Shown: positions 55,859-64,000 of the stretch, piece by piece
How the letters are laid out: the number at the start of each line of letters is the position of its first letter
How positions within the stretch are numbered: the stretch's first letter is position 1
NCBI GenBank assembly: GCA_019828595.1
Contig: JAHQRK010000022.1
Location: 682,001-746,000, forward strand
DNA length: 64,000 nt
Origin: Aphanomyces cochlioides
Taxonomy: Eukaryota; Oomycota; Saprolegniomycetes; Saprolegniales; Verrucalvaceae
Reading direction: 5' to 3'
Made by a program: the position numbers and the translations under genes
Notes under the pieces: model-generated
What the model saw: the letters and a program-made list of their open reading frames with translations, nothing else
Databases searched by the model: none
Told to the model about the DNA's origin: nothing

Positions 55859-56443
55859 CTAAGCAGTAGGTTGGCCGTTCGTGCTTGCATTCGCTGGCGT
55901 GTCTTGACCATTCGTTTGACCATTGCCTTGACTGCCATTGTCAGGAGCAGCTGTAGTTGAGCCATTCGTTCCGTCGCCTCCTTGGTCTCCATTCGACGGC
56001 TGTGGGGTTTCTGACGTCGAGCCATTGACTGGCGCTTGGCCATTCGTATCGACTCCGTTGGTGGCTTGACCTGGAACAGACGGAGCAGGCGTTGGAGTGA
56101 GGATTGTTGGAGTTTGACCGTTTGTATCAGCAGCTCCGTTCGTAGGTGGACTTGGGGCGGAGGCGGCGGGGGTTGGGCTTGGGATTGTGGCCGCGGGAGT
56201 TGGGCCTGGAATTGAGACGGCTGGCGTCGGTCGAACGAGAGGACGGCCACCAGCTCCATTCGCACCGCCTGCACCAGCCACTCCTCCACCGACGACGCCT
56301 CCACCGACGACTCCAAATGGGCAGCCGAAACAGCCAGGAAGCAACGCGCTAACGCATCCAAGAGCGCATTCCTTAGATGAACTTGGCGATGGAGCAGCAA
56401 GCGTGGCGACGAAGAGAGCAACAAGAATGGCAGGTTTGAACAT
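55859..56443 (-). CDS. Secreted Cys-motif, Pro/Thr/Asn/Gly-rich protein (right palindrome arm)
   Basis: 194 residues from MFKPAILVALFVATLAAPSPSSSK. The mature protein is identical to that of 50214-50807; only the signal peptide differs, because the arm ends at 56391 at the signal peptide/mature boundary. Same four-Cys motif and low-complexity tail. Confidence 0.75.
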   Translation of the reverse strand: MFKPAILVALFVATLAAPSPSSSKECALGCVSALLPGCFGCPFGVVGGGVVGGGVAGAGGANGAGGRPLVRPTPAVSIPGPTPAATIPSPTPAASAPSPPTNGAADTNGQTPTILTPTPAPSVPGQATNGVDTNGQAPVNGSTSETPQPSNGDQGGDGTNGSTTAAPDNGSQGNGQTNGQDTPANASTNGQPTA

Positions 56444-56674
56444 TGCGGAGATGGTAAACAGCGCAAGTGGAGGCGGATTGCACAATGCCCAGACTCTTTC
56501 AAGCCGAATCGAGGAGGACCATCGATGAAATGCCTCTTTTATCAATCAAAGCCATCGACAGATATCTTGTCCATCAAGTCGTCCAGTCTATGGCCAGTCC
56601 ATCACGCTCAGCGCAGAGCATTCTCAACCTCACTCTGCTTCTTGCCTTCGACTTCTCTCATCTTCGCATCGATC

Positions 56675-57364
56675 ATGTTCAAAACGACGTGCTTTCTCTT
56701 CTCCATCCTGTCCGTGGCTCAATCCCAACTCAATGGCGCTGCATCCAATGACTTGGCTAATCAAGGCGGTCTCGGGATGAATGGTTTGATGAATGGCAAC
56801 GCCATGGGCAGCATGGGCGGTCTCGGAGGTCTCGGCAGTGGAGGCATGATGGGAGCCAACGGAATGGCTCAACCTGGCGTCAATGGAGCCACCAACGGCG
56901 ATGTCAATGGAGCTGTCAATCCCGTCCCAACGCCAGCTCAATCTGTGCCAGTCAACGGCGGTCAGACGAACGGTGGTGGCGATCAAACGAACGGTGGTGG
57001 TGTTGCAAATGGAGCAGCTCTCAATGGCCAAGGTGGTCCCATGAATGGCGTCGGTGGCTCGAATATGCTGATGAATGGCCAAGGCGGGAGTATGAATGGG
57101 ATGATGGCGAACGTCGGCGGCGGCAATATGATGGGGGCGAACGGGGGAGGTATGAATCCGTCGGGGAATACGATGATGGGACAAGAAGCTGCGAATGCGA
57201 CGACGGCGGCTCCCAATGTGACGACAACGCTTGTACCGATTACAACTCCAAAGCCAGTGACTGTCGTGCCAGCAACAACGGCAGTGGCTCGCAGTGGTGG
57301 CGCTACAATCGCGACTGGTCGCCTTGTCCTAGCTATCCTCTTGCTTGCTGCTGCGACTTTATAA
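56675..57364 (+). CDS. Secreted Asn/Gly/Met-rich GPI-anchor-type protein, copy D
   Basis: 229 residues. From the ATG to VVPATTAVARS it equals copies B/C, including the signal peptide, while 5' flank and C-terminal tail (GATIATGRLVLAILLLAAATL) are its own. It lies just outside the palindrome in direct orientation. Shares with copy C the codon variants after GTGCCAGC (AACAACGGCAGTGGC), so it is closer to C than to B there. Confidence 0.8.
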   Translation: MFKTTCFLFSILSVAQSQLNGAASNDLANQGGLGMNGLMNGNAMGSMGGLGGLGSGGMMGANGMAQPGVNGATNGDVNGAVNPVPTPAQSVPVNGGQTNGGGDQTNGGGVANGAALNGQGGPMNGVGGSNMLMNGQGGSMNGMMANVGGGNMMGANGGGMNPSGNTMMGQEAANATTAAPNVTTTLVPITTPKPVTVVPATTAVARSGGATIATGRLVLAILLLAAATL

Positions 57365-57442
57365 TCATCTTAATGATGCATTTTTAAAATTCTTGCGTTG
57401 ATGGCAACAAACCAAGCCATGTTTTCATCCATTCAGGTGTTT

Positions 57443-58336
57443 CTACCCCAAGATAACTTGGCTGTGACCCCCTGGAGGCCGCGAAATACGCGTGCTTGCA
57501 TGGCCATAGGCGCCTGTGCCGCTCCACTGCGATCCCTGAGTAGTTGGAGGTGGTTCATGTCGGTAGATATCAGGCTGTCTCGGAAGCTGCTGGTTGTCCC
57601 ATCGCGTTGGTGATGGTCCTGCGTCGTCCTACCAACATAACAAAGCAACGATCAAATATCGAAAAGGTGACGTCAAACCAAGCTTGCCATGGCGGCTCCA
57701 GCTGATCCAAGCGCACTCCGCGATGCTGGGCGAGAGCCAAACTCCTTGGTCTCACGCATCAACTCTTGCTGTGGCTCTCCGTAGCAGTAGTTGAAACTCG
57801 GTGGAGCTTTCATCGAGTTCCATGGCTGGTAGTGGTCTTGTCTAGGAAAGCCATAACTGGTAGTCGGTGGATGTTGAGGATAGTTTGATGGAGGTGAATT
57901 GAATGGTGGATAGCTCTCTTGGTGGGCTCCATAGAGAAAGCTTGATTGATTGTCTAGCTGACTTTGAGGCTAGGTCGTCGTCGCCGCTCAGCCGTCAACC
58001 AAAGCATGAAATTATTCGGTACCTGCGTGGACACAACCTCGCCAGCTATCGGTGCCCCCCGACGCCTAGAAAGATCACATTTGAGTTTAGAAGCCTCTGG
58101 ATGAGAGCAAACTTGTTGGAGCTGCCGATGGTATGAAACCCCCCGAGGGGGGCGACAGGTTGTGGCTGTACTTGAGGCGTGGCATTGTCGTACGGATTGT
58201 GGTAATGGCCTTGGCCATCGTGGGCAAAAGGATTGAATGAACTCTGTCCGCCGCCATAGCTTCTCCCCCGTGGATCGTGGTGCGAGTAAGACCTACAATG
58301 TTGTCGTTCTCTCATGGCGATCCAGTGGTGAGTCAT
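57443..58336 (-). CDS. SPIRAL1-like microtubule-associated protein (tentative)
   Basis: Four exons (58113-58336, 58023-58065, 57679-57969, 57443-57628) join in frame through introns of 47-53 nt. The N-terminal part has RGRSYGGGQSSFNPF and the C-terminus is RPPGGHSQVILG. Together these are the paired GGGQSS and PPGGxS...LG motifs of plant SPIRAL1-type proteins, which bind microtubules. Between them lies a Pro/Gln/Tyr-rich, probably disordered region (PPFNSPPSNYPQHPP). Start uncertain (58336 or 58315). The motif pair is seen; the family call is inference. Confidence 0.6.
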
Positions 58337-58569
58337 ACGTTGCCCCAGCCTGGAGAGTTGGAGCCGAGCCGTAGATAGCCCTACGTGATTGCGATGTCAA
58401 GGACAATGGAGAGATAAAGGATCACTGTCGCGTTTGGTTGTCGTTGTAGTTGCGGCTAGAACACAGTCAGTCATGCTAGAGGCTGCTTGAAGAGTTCGTT
58501 ACCTTGCCATCCTTCACAGTCCAAGTCGCTCCCCAGAATGGACTCCAAAGACTATTCTTAGCTTTACTT

Positions 58570-59140
58570 ATGGAAGGTTTTGTTGATCGTCACGCAGGAT
58601 CATGACAAAGAGACAAGCTGCTTGAATCCATGGCTGCGTCGAGAATCTGCCACTGGCTTGAATACAATGTGACCAAGGATTTGATAGCCCCAACCTTGCA
58701 GACCAAGCGCAACGCACAGCCAAGACAAGTCGACCCATTGTAGGTACTTCTTGACACAACAGTCGACTTTAACACCACGGAATCGACGTCCGTAGTCTCA
58801 TGCGCAACCACGCGCTGGCGCATGTACTGTAGCACGATGGACTTTCCCAAGACGGGTGAACCCATACCCAGGGATAACCATTGCATTCGTCTTCCTCGGC
58901 TTGCTCTTTGTCCATGGCAGTGTCGACGCAGGTCCGAATTTGCTCGTGGAGGTGACATTTGAGTTTGTGAAGTTTTTTTTCGATACGCACATCAATGACT
59001 GACGATAGTGGCTAGCCATCGTCACACATGGCGTTGAAATTGAGCTGCCTTGCTTGACAAAATAGCGTTCTAGGCCTTCTCCATTATGCAAACGCCATGG
59101 TTGATAATATTCCCCGGCAATGAGGCCGCCAACTGACTGT
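58570..59140 (-). pseudogene. P-loop-containing relic, possibly Crinkler-like NTPase
   Basis: In shifting minus-strand frames: GMGSPVLGKSIVLQYMRQRVVAHETTDVDSVVL (Walker-A-like GxxxxGKS, about 58870-58770) preceded by KKLHKLKCHLHEQIRT. The arrangement resembles the P-loop NTPase part of oomycete Crinkler/STAND proteins, but it is fragmentary with stops. Low certainty. Confidence 0.3.
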
Positions 59141-59264
59141 CAGTCAACGTGTTGGATGGGTACAGTGCGCATACTAGTCGTTGTTGTGGATCGAGCCTGC
59201 TGCCATCAAAAAATCTTACGTCTATGTTATAGTTTTACTCACACCCTTGGTAAATTTGTGCGAT

Positions 59265-59678
59265 TTACTTGGCTTCCTTGTTCGCTACGAGCTGGAAGTA
59301 CAACGCGGCAAAGACAGCGAGCAACGAGACAATCAAGAGCGTGTAGTTGCCTCCACCGGCAGCTTGCGACGCAGCTTTGGCAGCAGCCTTTTCAGACGCC
59401 TTCTTCTTCTTTTCTTCCGACTCTTTCAACGTACCAATCAAGTACTTTTCAAGAACCTTGCGCGCGTCCAACGAATGGCCAATGTCTTCAAATTCTTCGT
59501 TCGCGTCTTGGCCAGCGACGTCCAAGACGATTTCAGGACCGCCTGGATGGTCGTCCAAGTACTTGGTGATGTCATAAACCTTCTTCGCGCCGTCTTCGCC
59601 AAGAATGATCCAGCAGTCGCTCGCGGTCTTGTGCGCCGCGACTTCCTCTTCTGTGAACACCTTCAATTCGCTCGCCAT
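59265..59678 (-). CDS. Cytochrome b5, tail-anchored (copy 4)
   Basis: Single exon, 137 residues from [24 protein letters not shown] and EDIGHSLDA hold the axial histidines. A Lys/Ala-rich linker precedes the anchor [18 protein letters not shown]. Closest to copy 3, 25 kb away. Confidence 0.93.
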   Translation of the reverse strand: MASELKVFTEEEVAAHKTASDCWIILGEDGAKKVYDITKYLDDHPGGPEIVLDVAGQDANEEFEDIGHSLDARKVLEKYLIGTLKESEEKKKKASEKAAAKAASQAAGGGNYTLLIVSLLAVFAALYFQLVANKEAK

Positions 59679-61220
59679 GGGAAATTCCAAAATCACCACT
59701 CTTCAAGAGCGACGTCATACCCCCACGATACGACCAATGTTTGTATCATATCATGCAAATATTTAAATGCACATATTAATTAATAAATACAAAATATACT
59801 TAACATTTATATTATTTTGAGACTATAATTCGTCGTACGACCAAAACTTACTCGTTGTGATCCGACTGGGCTAAGTAATTATATAAAATATTATTTGATA
59901 TTTGTATAAAACATTTTCTTGATGGATGGCACATCAGCAACCAATCAAATCATGTCGAGGTTCTGCCGATTATCCGGATAAACGACATTTTTATCCGGAT
60001 GTTTACGACAACAGATGGACTTGAACAAAACATCCAAGTCATTTTATTCACGACCAAGTGACAGACATTCCAACGACCAAATTTAAATAAATAGTGAGTT
60101 TGACTGAATATTTAAATACGTATTCAACTATTTAAAATATTATTAGTACAGGATGTCATGTATTTTATCGTCGTAGTATTGTCATTTTCAACCAAATTTG
60201 TGGTTTTGACCAAAATGCGAATTCGTTTTCAAATTGATTTCATCATACTGAAGTGGTGTGTGTCAGTGTGTGTTTTGCGTGAGTTAGGTGGCTGATCGAT
60301 TCTGATTGGCTGACTAATTTTTAATTTTTATTCTAACCAATCAGAGAAGCCCGTTCGATTCGGAATCGATTCGAAATCCTCACAATTTTGTATCAAACGC
60401 ACAATATAACCAGTCTTTAGCATGGTCGAAATGACAAGAGCTACTGGAGAAAGCGCTTAGCTTCATACACTAGAATGCAACGTCGTTTACTCTACTGGAG
60501 TAAATCGAGCTACTGTAGTGCACACAATGATGCCAGTCACAGTCTTCAAGCTATAATTTATCGTACGCTTGTTGATTTGTAATAAATTTTGAGAGGTACC
60601 ATGCTAGAGAGTACTGATATACGTTTTAAAAGGCTCTGTGAACTTATGGAGATGTAGAAGACCGAGGACATAGAGTGCGTTCAAACGCCATGCTCTTGGT
60701 GCAGCAGCCCTTCGCGAAAGCCACAGGGTCAACAACATACCGTAGAAGCGTCCCCACGCGCTTACATATCGATCCTGACTATTTTGCCTGGAAGGACCGT
60801 GATGGATGTTTTAAACATTTATCTATCATAGCTCTAGAGGAGTGTGCAAAGAATGGGCTGCGTGCTGGTCAGCGTAAGTGGGCAACCCGCTGGAAATGCC
60901 CACGCCTCGATCAACCTCAAGCCCCAAATGAGTTTCGACTGTGGGGGATCCGGATACCTGTGTGAAACAAGCGTACTTGAGATCAAGTTGAGCAAACTGA
61001 GAGATAGAGATACAAAGGGACAAACCAGGTTCTAATATCTCAGTAACTTACTTGGTGTGCTCTGCTGTGGGTGAATTGACGGAGTCCACAGTATCATAAC
61101 GTCGATGAGAGTTTTTTCCGGATAAATTCCTGATATCCGGATACGGAGTTACTCGTATCGGTTACATGTAACGACTGAGTGGCTTTTCGTCAGTCGTTAA
61201 ATTTAGCCATCGATCGATCG
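59679..61220. other. AT-rich intergenic with dispersed repeat and ATCCGGAT motifs
   Basis: Motifs TATCCGGATAA and TATCCGGATG near 59970-60000 and TCCGGATAAATTCC / ATATCCGGATA near 61117-61142. A dispersed repeat lies at 60178-60406. No gene supported. Confidence 0.5.
60178..60406 (+). repeat. Dispersed non-coding repeat, copy 2
   Basis: Near-identical to 44654-44901 in the same orientation, with a shorter tail. Confidence 0.7.
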
Positions 61221-63073
61221 ATGGCGGGCCTTGAGAAGCAGAAGAATGTGCCGATGAACTTTCGGCGCCACGGCGACGTGGCTCCAAAGCCTCGTGGTCA
61301 TACACTCGGAGGCCACACGCCAGCGTATGTGTACACAAGGCAGCTCGAAGTGCCAGCAGCGACAGTGCAACGGCCGATCGACCAAACATTTGATCCATCC
61401 AAGTCGAAAGTACCGAATTTTATTGCCATGGACAAGAAAGTGCTGCGATTTGAAGGCTATTTCCTCGAAGCAGTCCATGAAAGCAACGTGGAAAACTTTC
61501 GCGTCCGAAAATGTGTCATTTTGTACTACCTCGAAGACGACACGATCCAAATCATCGAGCCCAAAGTCGAAAACAGCGGCATCCTGCAAGGCAATTTCGT
61601 CAAGCGGCATCGAATTCCAAAGCCTGAAAGCGACGAAGATGGCAATATGACCTTTTATACGTTCAAAGACCTCGCAATGATCGGTGCCCAAGTCACGTTC
61701 TACGGCCGGACATTCCACATTCAATCGGCCGATCCATTCACGCGACGATTCCTGGAAGATCAAGGCTTGGATTTGGATGCTGATCAAGCCACGCCACGCG
61801 ACTCTTACTCTGGTATTCTATCCACCTTACCTAGCAGCTTTACCTGGTCTTTGTAGAAGTTCGCAAGGCGCACATGGCTCGTGAAACCGGTCAAGACGTC
61901 GACGCCAACTACGGCAAGAAGCAATACCCGATGAAAGAGTTCATGGAAGCCTCTCTTGGTAAATTCGCGCGGCCGCCAGACCACCGTCGCCGTTTCAATG
62001 AGCACGATCGCCACGTGCTTCGTTGGTTTGGTGTTTGGGACGACACGGCCAAGCTGTACGGCACGACGCATCGATACACACTGCATTTCTTCTTGGCGGA
62101 CAACACGGTCGAGATCCGCGAGTCGTACGAACGCAATAGCGGCTGTGATCCGTTCCCGAAGCTCTTGAATCGCTCTCGTCTCCTCAAACATCCCAAGCTA
62201 GAAGGTCCTTTTGCCACTGCTCTCACGAGCGCGACGCCGACAGATGAAGGTGAATACTTTAGCTGGGAAGATTTGGCCGTTGGCACTTACATCAACATCT
62301 ACAACCGATCGATTCTCCTGCTCGACGCCGATGCTAGCACGAGAGATTGGTACATTGCGCATGGGCTACACGTCGGTGACCGCTTGGAACTCCCTGACAA
62401 CCAAGTCAAGCCCCCCTCGTTTGTGCCACCGCCACACAACGGCATCGGGTCTGAGCTCGATTCGCTCCAGTCTTGCTTCCATTTGACGCCCAAGCCGCCC
62501 CGTAAAACCATGGAGGAGACGGACAACAAGATCATTCTGCGCTTCTGCGCTCGCATGGCGACGACCAAGCCGGAAGATATTCACCGCCGCTTCATTGTGA
62601 GCTTGATGATGTGTGATAAATCCATCATGATCATGGAGCCCCCGCAGCGGAACAGCGGCATTGGGGGCGGGAAATTCCTCGAACGAGGCGTACACAAGCA
62701 TCCCAAGCGCGGCACGCCGTTCGTCCCATCGGATTTCTACGTCGGGGCGACGATCCACGTCGTTGGCCAAGACTTTGTCCTTGACAACATGGACGAATAC
62801 TCGGCCAAGTTTATGGAAGCCAATGCAAAGGAGTTTCCCATGGCCGATCCAGCGCCAGTGCTAGCCAAGCTCCGTGCCGCCCCCCAAGCGGCATTTTGGA
62901 AACGCACGCAAGGGCTCAAGGAGATATCGGAAGCGCAGGCGAAAGCATGGCTCCAGGAAGAATTCCAACTGGTGGACCATCAAGTCATCGCCCTCGTACG
63001 GCTTTGTTCCACGGATGACAGCGACGCCATGGACCTTGCAACGCTTCGAGCCTTCGTCGACAAGCAAAAGTAG
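61221..63073 (+). CDS. EFHC1/2-like flagellar protein with three DM10 domains
   Basis: Two exons (61221-61812, 61857-63073; 44-nt intron), 602 residues. Start at MAGLEKQKN chosen because the region upstream is not conserved-looking. Three DM10 domains: about 68-180 (LRFEGYFLEAVHESNVENFRVRKCVILYYLEDDTIQI), about 250-360 (RFNEHDRHVLRWFGVWDD...YTLHFFLADNTVEIRE) and about 435-540 (IILRFCARMATTKPEDIHRRFIVSLMMCDKSIMIMEP). The ENSGI/RNSGC/RNSGI element after each is characteristic. A short C-terminal EF-hand-like segment (STDDSDAMDLATL) follows. EFHC proteins sit inside axonemal doublet microtubules. Fits a zoospore flagellum role together with the PACRG-like gene. Confidence 0.9.
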
Positions 63074-63108
63074 GGGGAAAGGAGTACCGTAGCTGTAGTT
63101 GTATACTG

Positions 63109-64000
63109 TTAAAACGCTTTCAAGGATCCACCATCGTCTTCTAAGAATGGAATGTTGAGCTGGTCCAGGAATGGCGTCAAGAGCGGCGCGAGCGTTGTCT
63201 TCTCAGCTGGCGGCAATTTATTCCGAATGCGCTCCAAGTGTTCAAATTTGTCGCCCATCTTGGCCTTGATGCGCTCTAACTTGACGCGCGCATCTGGGTC
63301 CAACAGCGCTTTGGCTTTGAAACTCAGGTAGTGGCGCAGTAATTCGCTCACGTCGTGGAAATGGTTGGTGAGCTGTGTCTTGAAATCACTACAGAGTCGC
63401 CATGAAATCTACTCAAGAGAAGAAGGGCATTTCTACCTGGAAATGAACCGTGTGTCCGTTTGTTTCTGTGCCAAGTCATTGTTGTCATTCGATTCTTGAA
63501 TCACATCTTGCAAAATGGCATCGCCGCGCTCTACAACCAAACTCAAGCTCTAACAAGTCAAGGAAATTTCAACCTGGAAATGCCGCTGATAAATTCAAAG
63601 GCTGCTTGACCAAACTGGCCAGAGCGCTCTGGGCCAGACGCCACGTCGTTGCTGGCGTGGATTCAGCCGCTTTTTTCTCCTGGCTGTCCTAGAATTCAGG
63701 AATTTCAGCAACTTTGGCAACGCAGAAAGAGTATACCTCTTGCTCAAAATATCGCGACGGATTGTCCAAATTGAGAGGAAGCATTTCTTCCGGTGGTGCG
63801 ACTTGTAAATCTTCGATTTCGACAGCGGCAGCGACGGAATCAACCGGTGCCACGGCGTGATTTGTCTTCACTTGGAGCACGTCCGCCCCGTGACGATTGA
63901 ATTTCACCAACGAAGTCGTTTCGACGGCATCTTTTGGATCTTTGGACTTGACATCGTACGAAGCGCTGAGATTGATCAATTGATCGACGTGGCGCACGTC
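63109..64000 (-). CDS. TFIIH subunit p62 (GTF2H1/TFB1-like), C-terminal part, continues beyond window
   Basis: Exons 63737-64000 (partial), 63611-63688, 63437-63549 and 63109-63388, with introns of 48, 61 and 48 nt. Readable blocks: TTSLVKFNRHGADVLQ in the first part, and VSELLRHYLSFKAKALLDPDARVKLERIKAKMGDKFEHLERIR at the end. The ELLRHY block aligns with ELLRHFWSCFP near the C-terminus of human p62. p62 is a core TFIIH subunit in transcription initiation and nucleotide excision repair. Converges with the EFHC-like gene, 35 bp apart. The 61-nt intron was chosen because a shorter alternative leads to a stop. Confidence 0.65.

Larger units (their letters stand above)
53712..56391 (-). repeat. 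Right arm of the 2.68-kb inverted repeat
   Basis: Reverse complement of 50275-52955, carrying copy C (most of it), copy A' and the Pro/Thr-rich gene (except its signal peptide). One base shorter than the left arm. Confidence 0.9.

Noticed and set aside
52318..57227. Long antisense ORFs rich in His/Ser/Arg or Pro/Ile across the Asn/Gly/Met-rich genes
   Set aside because: They repeat in every copy because the DNA core is repeated; the sense frames have signal peptides and GPI tails, the antisense frames do not.
1..64000. tRNA, rRNA and CRISPR-like arrays
   Set aside because: None seen: no clover-leaf with A/B box candidates, no rRNA segments, and the short repeats are either telomere-like tracts or coding repeats.

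Overview
This is nuclear DNA of a compact-genome eukaryote. Nearly every recognisable gene is cut by very short introns (about 35-61 nt, GT...YAG, often ending TTAG), and exons are rejoined in frame. The gene set points to a water-mould oomycete of the Saprolegniales (Aphanomyces-like): a folate-biopterin-type transporter, several cytochrome b5 genes, a degenerate LPMO with a fungal-type CBM1, small GPI-anchored secreted proteins, flagellar proteins (DM10/EFHC, PACRG-like) and a SPIRAL1-like protein. The species assignment is inference; the intron style and families are read from the sequence.

Layout. 1-3.1 kb: a broken Ty3/gypsy-type gag-protease remnant next to a broken pogo-like transposase. 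3.2-7.0 kb: three tandem short-chain dehydrogenases, the first truncated. 7.1-13.8 kb: three paralogues of an ER-retained prolyl 4-hydroxylase with an N-terminal doublecortin-like domain and a C-terminal VHL-beta-like domain. The first is broken by a MITE with a 10-bp target duplication. 13.8-17.9 kb: a coiled-coil/helical protein and a GCFC/PAXBP1-type splicing protein, both preceded by telomere-like C-rich tracts. 18.1-22.3 kb: a divergent pair of GH1 beta-glucosidases. 22.9-23.8 kb: a hydroxylase-free relative of the P4H genes with two VHL-like domains. 24.5-25.3 kb: an LPMO-CBM1 pseudogene. 25.4-27.2 and 46.5-48.2 kb: two virtually identical transporter genes in inverted orientation. 28.7-34.3 kb: small uncertain genes, then three cytochrome b5 genes. 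34.3-42.8 kb: gene-poor, AT-rich, with MITEs, a P450 relic and a pogo-like element that has perfect 29-bp terminal repeats. 42.9-44.4 kb: TFIIE beta. 48.8-50.0 kb: PACRG-like gene and a small cysteine-motif secreted protein. 50.3-56.4 kb: a 2.68-kb, nearly perfect inverted repeat around a 756-bp spacer, carrying secreted GPI-anchored Asn/Gly/Met-rich and Pro/Thr-rich genes, with a further copy just outside. 57.4-64 kb: SPIRAL1-like protein, a P-loop relic, a fourth cytochrome b5, an EFHC-like three-DM10 protein and the C-terminal part of TFIIH p62.

Most striking points. The first is the fusion of a prolyl hydroxylase to a VHL-like domain (VHL is the hydroxyproline reader of animal oxygen sensing), here inside an ER-retained protein. 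The second is repeated homogenisation (gene conversion or recent duplication) of mature protein regions, with signal peptides and GPI tails left divergent. Exon coordinates were derived by hand from splice motifs, reading-frame continuity and comparison between paralogues; none was verified with transcripts or database searches.
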